From positions 1,384,001 to 1,448,000 of the forward strand of contig NC_056416.1 in the NCBI RefSeq assembly GCF_905147365.1: a DNA stretch of 64,000 nucleotides, in the 5' to 3' direction. This stretch comes from Aricia agestis (taxonomy: Eukaryota; Arthropoda; Insecta; Lepidoptera; Lycaenidae). Every line of letters starts with the position of its first letter. Position 1 is the first letter of the stretch. Both the position numbers and the translations under genes were made by a program. The notes under the pieces are model-generated. The model was not told the DNA's origin, did not search any database, and worked only from the letters and a program-made list of their open reading frames with translations. Positions 1-11,900 of this stretch are shown in pieces.

Positions 1-3000
1 ACGATATAGCGGTATTCATGCTCAAGAAACACACGTGCGAAATTTGAACGGTGCCAGATAATCTTAATAATTAACTAGAACTCAACTCTCAACTCGTGTG
101 CCAATACAGGCACTCCGATATGCGGGAGACATGCGGAACCCCAGCGGATTTGATCCGTCCACTATTCGGCGCCGAATTATTAATGTTCGCAAATGCTATT
201 TCCACCTCACCCAATACCAGATGGAAAAGTTTCAGGGAAATAGACGCAAATTGATTCCCGCTGCAATATTAAAGCTGCGAAAAACATTGGGAGCGTTTGT
301 TTGCTGGTGATATTGTGGAAGGGTAGGCAAACAATTCCAGAGAATTGCCAGCATTAATCGTTTAACGAAAATTTATTTATTTAATTCAGATTAACTATAT
401 AAAAGAAGTTTCGGTGAAATCAACTAGGGATGTATTTTTTTGAGCACATAATATGCTGCTGACCTTTAAGGGAGGAAAAATATTAACATGCTCAAGAAAA
501 GTCTTCGTTCATATGAGCTAGTTTTCATTTAAAAGGAGAGCCACCCGTACGATTTTTTTTTAATACTTCGATCGCGGATTCCATGAAATGCTATTGTGTT
601 CTATTGTTGTCGCGATCACTGGTGCTCTTAATATTATGGTGCTTGAAGAATTAATTATCATGTGCCCAAAATATCTGTAGTTGATTTTACCACACCTTGT
701 ATAAAAAGTAGGTATATTTGTTATGGCAACATTAGTCCATATAATTACAGTTCCGCTCAGTGTCGTGTAACACAATCGTGACTACAAAAGAAGTGTGCGA
801 ACGGTGACATATCATTAAAGCAGACTGTCCGCACAAAGGGAAGGGCGGACCCTACAACCTCGTAATTAACACTGAAAACACCGCTGACACATGCGGAATC
901 TGTTTTTAGGGTTGCAAAGTCATACAAATATGTTTTTTTGACTCACCAGATATTGTTGGGATTTTTGGATAGGTCTTAAACATTGAATATTATTTCCTGA
1001 TTAGGGCATCCATTTGTAAGTTTTCAAAACCACGTGTCATTATGACTATGAAATCCTGATATACCTGTACACCGACTCGCACTTGGCCGGGTTTTCATCA
1101 TCAATATTTTAGGATCCGCTTTGTTGTTGTCGAACTATTGGCAAATAATTGTCTATAGCGCGTAATTTTCAACGCGAATTCCGAAGGCTCGATGGGCCCC
1201 AACAATTTATCGTCCGCTTGATTAGGGCGAGACAGATTGATAAAACGTTTCAGACTGATTACTCTTCACCCGCTGGATTCCCATTCTGCGTTCAATCTGA
1301 ACAGTAAAGGGTCCACAACAGGGTATTTTTGTATTCCCAGCTAATTGGTTCATTAAATCTGACATTTCTTTTATCTAAATATCTGTATTCTCAATACTTC
1401 AACATCGAGCAATTTACGTTGCGCATAAAAATATCCTCAACCTTCGACCTTCAGATTTAGACGAATCGGGATAACTTTCGCATTAGCACCGAACGCTCCA
1501 ACTTTAGGTCCATAAAAAGAAACGAGATTTTAATGTGCCGTCCCGTGTGATCGCCTGCATTATTCATCTGGAGTCAAGCTGGAGACTGAATTTATTCCTA
1601 TTCCCTCAGACTTCCTTATGTCGCAGATAGGCCTTCGATAACGACGCGAAACGATAAAAGTAAATTTGAATGTCTTGCGAAATTTGTGAGCTTCTTTTAA
1701 TCGCGGATTTTTACTGGCCCATATTCTGGTTGGTTTTAAGGATCGAATAAAAAAAGGTAATAAAACATAGCTTTCTTGGCCATTTGCATGTAAAGCTTTC
1801 TGTAAGTTGATCGGGCAGCCTCAGGTAAAAAAATCCCATTTCATCAAAATATATTTCTTAAGAAGACCACCTTACCACGTTTTAAAACGAGCGATTGAGC
1901 CGATATATTCCTGAAATCCGATACTCAATTTACGGCTTAAACCCCGATCATGCATCATAAACAGTTTTCCCTACATAAGCGATAAAATTTTATTTGTCAC
2001 ATCAGCGTTATCGACTACTCCAGATACACATCAAGCCTTAAACTTCCACATAAATCTCAAGGACTTCTCCAGTGCAGGGGTCGAGTTATTAGATGCTGAA
2101 TTATTCATCCGAAGACTGTATTATCGGCATATCACTTTATCTAGATAAAGCGATCGCATATCTAGATCAACTAGTTTGATACTTTATAGCCGTTTGTCAG
2201 ATAGACGAAAGTTTATCATCAGGTTGCAAAGAGTAAAATACTAACCTATAATTTTTTTTAAATTTTTTTAAGGTTTGTGTTCGAATGGAACAATTTTTGC
2301 CCAGGTCGCCAACTGCCGCTTGTATCTGTCCATATCCGTACTAATTCCAACCTATCGTCGGTTAGCAATTAAGATACAAGTCCCTACGGAGCTGTAAAGC
2401 CTATCCCAATAAGTGAAGAACCCAGAGGGTTGGTAGTAAATGGCCTAGCACACAATTATCGGTGGAAGTTGGACTTGTTTCCGTTAAATATAATGTCTCA
2501 TAAAATAATTATCCATGTAGCACCTCCATCGTGGGTTTCACGGACACAATAGATTGTCAATTTTTATGCGGCAGCCGGCTGCCGATTGGGGATTGATGGG
2601 TTAAGTGTTTAATGAGATTGGAAACTAGAGTCTGGTCATCGAAAAGTCAATCAGAATTTCTGATTTCGACCCTTTCACGAATTTCACGCTACGGGAGCAG
2701 CTTTGTAAATCTCTTCAAATTTCTCTCTGTTCGATGATTGCACTTTACAAGAGCAACTCCTATCGCTTGTTTAACTTGACACCTGTGTTCGTTCAACGAA
2801 AAATTCAAATCTAAGGGAATGTTGTCAGTATATTATCTGAATAGTCCATGGATCAGCCATCAATAGCATTTGATATACATGGCAAAGATGAATTAATCCA
2901 CCGCGCGTCGTGTTCCTGTCTATACGCCTTATGATTGATGTTCGGCTTAAATATCGACGTGCAGATTAATAGACAGGACGCGGGGCTGATGGATGACTCG

Positions 3001-4404
3001 CCCGGCTATTTGTCATAATAACACCGTAATGACATTACATCCACGTATCGATCGGAAAATATGTGTATCATATGCCTGGAATTTTTAAGTGTTGCTTATT
3101 TGAGTGACGAGCCGTTGCTAATGGTCTGGTATGAACTGCTTTAGAGGGTTTTAATGTTTGGTTGGTTTGGAAGTCATTTCATTCAACATTGCAATTGATC
3201 AAAACATTTCATCCAAGATGTGAGCCCTATTAACTGACAAGAAATCGCATTGATCATAATGAGCACTTTGCTATGAATAAACTTTCTTAACTCTAAACTA
3301 AATAATTATAAATATGTAAACAAAATAGATCCATCTTTAGACGTTCATTCAAATATTCCAGCAGATAAAACCACTTCGCCATCTCCATATTAGTTCAAGT
3401 GGCATATCTGATCCCTCCGTCAAAGGATCTCTCGTATTCTTGTGTCCGGCTCGAGGGACCAAGATTGTATTTATATTATGCTTATTATATTTTGCGTTTA
3501 ACCTAAAGTGAGTATGGAAGTTATTTTAAGTACAGTACACAGAACAGTTTAGTTTTTTAAGTATGTAAATACAGGTTTTTAAGTGGCTCGTTTATATTAT
3601 TTTCTTCTTTTTCAAAATCTAGATGTAGGTGCACAGTATAGTGTAGTTTAATAAGTACTAGCTATTTGACCGAGCTTCGCTCGGTATATATACCTCGGAT
3701 AAAACACGAATTAAATGACATTTTCTAAAAATGATTCCTATACAAAATTTCATGAAAATATAAATACAAGAATTGCTCGTTTAAAGATATAAGATAACAT
3801 TATTATTTATCCAAATCATTTTACTTTTCATTGACCCTATTAATGATACGGTTTCCCATTTGTATCCGTGTACCCGTACAATCGTAGTGTGAGATGTGAT
3901 TTATACATATTGGCGGCGTAAATCTCCACAATATGCCGAACTTAAGCCGGTCGTGGCGTTATGGCGTCCAACGTGGGACTGTATCTTACAATTTGGAATA
4001 TATTGTCTACGGTTTACTTTCCAATATGAATCGATTTGAATTGCGGTTTAGGTTTATGAGAGGCTGTATTTGTTAAGTTTTATATTTTGTTTTGTGTGGC
4101 CGTTGAAAGTATTTTATGAAAGAAATTTTTGTATACATACGGCTGTATTAGATCTTATTGATCGCTTTGATTTTTTAGAGCAAAATAGTTATCATAATCA
4201 TTATTAGTGCCCGTAATAGAAAATTGACACAACATATTATGATTTATGTGCACGCATCGTTTCGTACAAACGGCCAAAATTTTTATTATGGGAGGCTTAA
4301 AACCTATCTAAACAAAGCACAGTGAAGCCGGATGAAATAGTGTCCCGACTTTCTTGAACCCGAAAGTATTGACTTTTATCCTTACATTAATTATCTTGTT
4401 ACAG
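1..4404. other. 5' flank or first intron of the glucosyltransferase gene; no exon recognised
   Basis: No coding exon could be supported here. The first readable exon of the downstream gene begins at 4405 in the middle of a conserved segment, so the signal-peptide exon (about 50 residues in vertebrate relatives) lies either in this stretch or to the left of the window. I could not pick it out: a short Met-plus-hydrophobic exon in AT-rich DNA is not distinctive. The stretch is unique-looking AT-rich sequence, with a small fragment (about 1066-1093) of the 'actcgcacttggcc' repeat family and a longer repeat at 3655-3800. Confidence 0.6.
3655..3800 (+). repeat. Lepidopteran interspersed repeat fragment
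   Basis: The segment runs from 'gaccgagcttcgctcggtat' to 'gaattgctcgtttaaagat'. Its last 30 bases recur in reverse orientation at about 55415-55450, which shows it is a dispersed repeat. It resembles short non-autonomous elements seen in moth and butterfly introns. I cannot assign a class. Confidence 0.55.
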
Positions 4405-7400
4405 ACTCCAGAGACTTGGTTTTCGTGATAGTGAGCCAGGGTGACCCCTACCATGCCAGCGTGGCCGCGCGTCTCGAGCAGGACATCATCAGACAGGTCC
4501 AAAATATTGAAAAGGTGAGAATATATAAAATAAAGTAGCTTCACGGTGTATGTCCCTCCCCCCTACATATTCAAATTCAAATTGTTTATTTCAGACATGG
4601 TCCATATTATAAATTTAAAATTACATAACATTATAATTATAACAATAAATGAGCAACATTAAATAATCACGTGAGACTATGTGACTGTGCATGCATTAGA
4701 GTCAATTTTATCATGAATGGACACTCAGTGTCCATTCGACTCGCAATGAGTTGCAGGTAACTGTTGGAGCTGCCGCGTACTCTTCTCATCAGGGATGCAG
4801 ATCTTTTTGCAGATGCATTACTGCTGCAAAGCCGTCCACTCCGGCTTCTGCGAACATCCCTGACGCGCTACAGAATCGCGGCAGCCCCATCAGTGCCCGG
4901 AACCCATTATTATATTGGACCCGCAGGGCACAATAAGCCGCTAGCGTATGTTTGACACATATGCTTAGATCTTCAAAACTTCGCAATAGATATTGATGCG
5001 GTTTTTTTTGTCGTTGCTTTTCGACGACAAAAAACCGCATACGCGCCAAATAAAATTCTGCAAGAACCGTACCTTTTTGCGTCATAAAAGTCCAAGCCAT
5101 TGAGGTGAGATCGGAGTAATATTTTAAGATAAACCAAGTCAAGAATAGTGAAAATGAGATTGAAATCTTTCGCGGGATCAGAATATTTTAATAAACTTTT
5201 TTGTTTGGCATGGAGTTTATGAGAAAGGCGGTTGTTGATATTATTTCTATGTTTTAATATCGATGACATAAAAATATGAATAATATGTAATAATGAGAAT
5301 CTTGCTCGTTTTTGGCTTAAACTTATGAAGCTACCAACCAGACAAATGACAGGACAATATAAGTGTTTTCAGTCACTACTCACTAGTCATACTTTTTCAA
5401 AACAGATTTCATATCATGTAAAGTTTTGTGGCTGAAAGAACTTCCTAAAAATACTCGCATTTGGTTCATCCTCTCAATTTTTCACCATCGTGACCATTCC
5501 AGCCGCACTTTATTCATCATCTCTTTTCCACTAGCGCGACCCTCGAGTCCACCTAACGCACGTGGACTTCCCTGTCCCCGGGGCGTGGAGCATCATCCCC
5601 CTGCTGCGGCCGCTCGTCTCCCGGTACAACGGCAGCGCGCGCTGGGTGCTGTTCGTGGAGCCGCATACCGCCGTGCGCTGCGATCGCCTGCTACACGCGC
5701 TGGCTGCGGCTGACCCACGCCAGGTGAGTCCACCTCACCCGTGCACTTGCCCCTCCCAGGGGCGTCGAGCATCATCCCCCCGCTGCTGCGATAGATACCA
5801 GGTGAATGATCCCGCAGTGGAAGAAGAATAAGACATGATAATAAATGGTAGCACAAAAGAACAAATTATTCCGATTTAAAATCGACAAAGCTGGCGCTCC
5901 TCTTCGTATAATTATGGATCGAGGGCCCAAACGAACTTCCCCAAGAAATCTCAAGAAATTTGTAGTGCTAAAATTAACAAATACACCCTTTATAGCGTGC
6001 TCCTTTTGTTATTACAACGCCATGTCCAGCCAAGTCTAGAAAATTATGGTTTTTTCACTAAAGTCAAAATTTAGAGGCGTCTTATTGCAACCGCAACTAG
6101 AACTGGTTTAGTGGAAACACACACATTTCCACAAAAATTATACAAATATCCCTGTATATATTTCAAAACCTCAAGTAGGCAATAGTAGACAGTAAAATAG
6201 TAAAATGTTTGTTACACTTGTCATGCTAAAGCAAATTCATTAGACGGATAAACAACGCACCATGTTTACCCAGCTCTCTACCTAGCTCAATAAACAATGT
6301 TAATTATTTCAATATCAGATACCCGTGTATCTCCTTGCCTTCAAGAGACATTTCATATAATAAATCCATACTCATATTTATAAATGCGAAAGTGTGTCTG
6401 TCTGTTTCCTCTTCACGACATAACTGCTAAACCGATTTTGCTTAAATTTGGTATAAAGATACTTTAGGTCCCGGGAAAGGACATAGGATACTCTTCATCC
6501 CGTAAAAAATGTACGGTTCCAGTGTGATAAACTAATTTTGATGCAATGAAGTAGTGGGCGTCATCTAGTGAAGAATATTTCTGATGATTTGAAAACTAGA
6601 AGTGAGATAAAGCTGATGAAGTTCTATAAAATGAGGGTTAGTTTACATCGTGATACGATGCACAGAAGAGCTCTTATATCGAGCTGTTCCCCCCCCCCCC
6701 CCCCCCGCAGTCCCACTTTTGCAACGATGCAACTTGCGTAGTAAGTTAAACTCATTTTTGAATCGCTAAAAACCGATTGCGTATAATAACTGGGCTGTTT
6801 TACTCCTCGGTTAGAATTGACCATAGACGATCTAAAAGAACACTACCGTTCCTGTAACCTGTTGCATGAAGAGAACGTGATTTTGACGTTGTTCGTGGCG
6901 GCCGAAGCCCACTGACGTCATTTCAGAGGTTGTATATATATTGCCGTTCTCCGAAACTTCGATAGCGCGATGCAGGAATGTTAGGCGAATTGTGGGTACC
7001 GCCACATCACTCCCCCCCGAAGACCTGTCGTATTCTTCGATGCGCTTGTGTTGTCAGGTGTGGGCCGAAGCTACGCGTGCAATGACCAGGAGAGGGACCC
7101 CGTGCTCTGCTTGTTGACCGGTCGTTGTAGCCTATGGCTGCCCCGTTCAAGCCAGACACGGGTTCGACCGGCGCGGAAGCCTAACGCGGCTTATGGTCGA
7201 GGCGACCCGGTTATGCTTGATGTCTGCTGACGTGGTGCGGAGGGGCGGGGAGTGTTGACGATGATTAATGTCCAGAAGGATGCGTGTTCTTGTCGGTGGT
7301 CACCAATTTAACGTTGTTCGTGGCGGCCGAAAAGGAAGATCTTCCGACCGAGAGAGATAGCATGCTCGGTCAGGCCGAAGCCCACTGACGTCATTTCAGA

Positions 7401-8973
7401 CGTTGTATATATCTTGCCGTTCTCCGAAACTTCGATAGCGCGATGCAGGAATGTTAGGCGAATTGTGGGTACCGCCACATGATAATATCTAGTACTAGAT
7501 GACGTCCGCAACTCCGTTGCGCCAAAATTCGATTATCACGTAGGAACCGTACATTTTTTTCGGAATAAAAAGTATGTGCTGTCTTTGACTCAAAGTATCT
7601 CCATGCCAAATTTCAGCAAAATCGGTTCAGCGGTTATGGCGTGATGAGGTAACAGACAGACAGGCCTACTTTCGTTTTATAATATTAGTATGGATCAAAG
7701 ACATAGATCAAGATAGATACCGCATGTGTATGTACTTCGCGTGCCATATCGCGTTCCCAAACGACGAGCAATGCTCGTCTTTTGAATGTCTGTTCTTTAG
7801 TCTGCGTTCTACCGTTATCGGAATCGGACGTCAATCGGATTTAAAAAAATGCCTTATTGTGCCGTATAGAACTATATATTCGAATAGAAACGTTGGCCTA
7901 GATAATGGACACCTTTCTTATCATCGGTACGTCCACAGTAGGTAGGAAAAAAGTGGCACGCTCGTTTTCATACAAATGGAAGGACATGCGGACATCTTGA
8001 ATTATGTCTGTGGTATGATAGTTAATGTGTAGTTCGAGTAATGACTTGTAACCTAACTCCTCAACCCTCGCACTCAGGATATACATTGGATCGGCTACCC
8101 GCTGCGAGACGTGGAGCCCACCATCATCCACCACTTCGCGTTCTACGACGAGCTGGAGGAGGACGGGGGCTTCGTGTACCCGCACTTCGCCAGCGGGTTC
8201 GCCATGAGGATACAGCTTATGGCCAGGTAATTCATTTGATGCCGAATTATGCACTGGGCAAATCCCATATACCTTTTCGTGACTGCAAAAACTCGTGAAT
8301 ATAGAGGTTGGCAACTTTGTCTTTGACAGCCATTTATAAACAACTGCTTCGTTTTTAAAGTAGAAAAGTTATTTTCATAGAAAAAGTGGCCGAATGTTGA
8401 ATGTTCCTAAAATGGTGGTGAATTCTGTAAAGGCCCGAAACGAATATTCCGTTTCCTAATTTGACTGTTAAAGCAAGAGACAGTATAGCTGGAATCCGGT
8501 GCTGGTACAGCACTGTATCAATTTAAACGCGTTCAACATATTTTAGTAACATGTTCAAATTTTAATTAATCTAGCATCTACTATTTGGTGCCAGACGCTC
8601 TCACCCAGACCCAGTAAATTAAGTCAATAAGAGCCCTTCTTACAGCTACATCTTTAACGGGTTGTTTACTAGTTTAAATCTACCTTACAACCTTTTGAAA
8701 TATTCGACAAACTCGAAAAGATAAGTAGACTACAAACACACCTCTATTAAAGTTACCAGTATTATACAAAGCCTATCTTTCAGCCTTATGGACCTAATAG
8801 AGTCTGGCGCGAGACGACTCGAGGCGGACTTCTCAATAGACCCGGCGTTTGAGCTGGCACAGCTGGTGTACGGGGACCCTAAACAGCCTGGCCCCCTGCT
8901 CACGCCGGACCACAGCTTCTGTGTAGTGTCGGGAGACACCTGTGCTACTTACCCCAGGCAGTTTGATACGTGT
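4405..8973 (+). CDS. B3GLCT exons 1-4 visible: N-terminal non-catalytic fringe-like domain
   Basis: These four exons give about 212 residues. The first starts with a split codon (acceptor 'cttgttacag') and reads RDLVFVIVSQGDPYHASVAA. The second (5535-5723) is a whole number of codons and GC-rich. The third ends on a split Ser codon completed by the fourth, which carries LMDLIESGARRLEADFSIDP and ends in a Cys before 'gtgag'. In this family the N-terminal half is a degenerate glycosyltransferase fold that helps bind the substrate module. The intron between 5723 and 8078 holds a miniature LTR element and two repeat copies. Confidence 0.88.
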
Positions 8974-11900
8974 GTGAGTATTGATATTATTTTTTTAGGT
9001 TTCGGGCAAAATCAGCCTTCTATGGTATATAAACCTCCAGAAGGAAACCCAAAATTTCACAAAAATTAACATGAAGTTTTGAGAGTCGTGTCAAGGTTTG
9101 GATCATAGAAAAACTATTTAGGTAAAGCGATTGTAAACGGGCAACGTCACATTGAATTCACCTTTTTAAAATTACTAAAAGTTGTCCGTAACATACTTCA
9201 TGCAGAAGTTCGTTTATCGCGCGTTTAAACGCACTAAAATCTATCATTTCCTGGTACTCAATATACAAAAAAAAATGTTTAAGCGCTTTAAAAGACTCTA
9301 CAATTTTGCCATAATTGTTGTCAGGGCAGTCCCATACCTGAGGAGTGGATATTCTTCGCGGTGAAGACTTGGAGTGGCTTCCATGATACGCGAGCTAAGG
9401 TTGTAAAGAAGACCTGGGGCAAACATGTCACTAACCTACAGTTTTACAGCGACAAAGATGGTAAGTTTTGAACCCTTGACTGTAAAGTATATTTAGTAAA
9501 AATTAAAATGTGGTGTTATTTTAATACTAGGGAATAAGATCAACAGCTCCGAACATTTATGGCTTTTTTATTAACAAAAGATAAATAATTGTTAAAATTA
9601 TTGCTAGGGGCTAAAGCTAAGCTTAAAACAAAATATATGTATATCGGATCTGAAATTTTTTGCAGCTCTAAGATAATGCGTATAACTTTAAAAGTGAAAC
9701 ATGCCGAATTCGTGATCTAAGAATGCTGATATTATTAATTCCTAAGGGCCTGTTTCACCACTTCCTGATAAGTACCGGATAGGCTAGCTATCCACCACTT
9801 GACAGATGGAGAATCAGTCAAAAAAGTTGTGGATAGCTCATCCGGCACTTTATCAGGAAGTGGTGAAACAGGCCTTAAGCCTTATTTTATTTATATCCCA
9901 GCCGGAATTAGCGGTATCTAACGTATTGCCAGCCCCAAATCAGCCAGAAATGTCAACCATTTGCCATGATGTTAATGGCGATAATATATAAATCCCAATT
10001 TTATTAGGGTTCCGTACCCAAAGGGTAAAAACGGGCCCCTTTTACTGACACTTCGATGTCTGTCCGTCTGTCAACCTGTCTGTATCCATACAAAAATATT
10101 TTTTTTTGCCTATAGGTCTACCAGAATCTGATGGCAATTTTTGACAGCTGTGGATTATCATTGGATAATTTTTTTACTAATATTATAAATGCGAAAGTGG
10201 GTCTGTCTGTCTGTCCGTCTGTCTGTCTGTCCGTCTGTCTGTCTGTCTGTCTGTCTGTTACCTCTTCACGCGCAAACCGCTGAACCGATTTTGCTGAAAT
10301 TTGGCATGGAGATTCTTTGAGTCCCGAGAAAGGACATAGGATAGTTTTAATCCCGGAAAAATGTACGGTTCCCGCGCGATAAACGAATTTTGGCGCAACG
10401 GAGTTGCGGGCGTCATATAGTTTTTTATGCATGTTTAACACAGAATCAGCTGCTATAAGAAAAAAAAGGATCAAAATGTTTTATTCCAACTACCCCGGTA
10501 TTGCTAGAGTCAATTTATTTTCTCACTTTTTGCCATCAGATTCTGGTAGACCTATACTTCCGCTCATAACGATACGGAATCCTTCGTGTCTCCGTACGAC
10601 TCGCACTTGGCCAATTTTTATTTATACCCCAAAACATCCGGATTAAGCGGTATCATTATTTGCAGACCCCACTCTGCCGGCGATAGATATCGGTGTACCG
10701 AACTCCAAGACGGGGCACTGCGTGAAGACGGTCGCGATACTGGAGGACGTGCTACGCAGGATCGATAGGCGGCCCATCAGGTGGATATTCCTGGCCGATG
10801 ACGATACTATATTGGGGTGAGATTCGTTTGCTTTACACGATAAACAATATAATATGAGAAGCGCTCAACTCGCGTTTTGATTATGTGCGTTAACAACAAC
10901 ATGCATTTTTAAAGAGCGTCGGGCGCTTTTTTTATTAGAGTGTATTTTAAGAGGATACACCAGAGGCGAGAGAAATTGAAAATAGGTATTTGAAAATGTA
11001 TTGCTGTCTCACCAATCTCAAGTCTCCCACCGCAGAGCGCGATAGAGGCAACACGACAAAAGTTCTAATAAAAGAACAGAAAATCTTCGAGTCTTTGTCC
11101 GCTGATTCCTTCTCCAAAACTTTACCTATTTAAGTACTTTTTTCATTAAGAATTAAAACAAGGCTTGAGCTTTGTTCCTATGTTTTTTTTTTTTTTGTAT
11201 ATTTTAGTCAGTTTAGTTTTCTGGGTGTTTGAACACAGAGGAAAATCTTGCCATTTTTTGGGGTTTTTGGACGTTCTTATCTTTTTTAATAATAAAATTA
11301 TGAAAAAAAGGAAAACATAGGGACATGCTAATAGTGGCCATAGATATTCAGGAAAAAAATCATAACTCTACCGGCATTATCTAGGGAAGTCCTTGCGTTG
11401 TTATTCAGTTAAAATCCTAGTATTTTTACCCGACTACGGCGAAGCAAAAAGGAGGGTTATGATTTTGGCCTGTATGTATGTATGGATATGGATGTTCATC
11501 TGTATCCTCGTAACTTTAAAACTACTTAACGCATTTGCACAAATGAGGTGTCGTTAGAAGCCTCTTGACTGTCGCTGGTTATAGGCTACATGACATCACG
11601 TTAAATTGACTGTAGCACCATCTAGGGGACTGAAAGAAAAGAACAAAAAAAAATATTTTTCCTGACAATGTCGTGTGGGGTATCAAAAGATAGAGCTTAT
11701 TTGGCACATTTCAAATATGTAAACATTATTATCAATTTCTCACGGGTTTATGAGCAATCACCTGATAATTGCAAGAATTCAAAAATCACTTCAATACAAT
11801 ATCTATACAAATACATATTATAATAAAATCGGGATCGGAGGGAGGGATGGGAATAGGAAGGGGAGGATCAAAGGGAGGGGGGGGGAGTAGGAGAGGGCGG

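Noticed and set aside
98..310. 70-residue frame as possible 5' exon of the glucosyltransferase
   Set aside because: Not hydrophobic like a signal peptide, no donor at a matching phase, and 4 kb from the first secure exon.
10200..10258. CRISPR-like or regulatory repeat array
   Set aside because: Simple gtct microsatellite inside a dispersed family A element.
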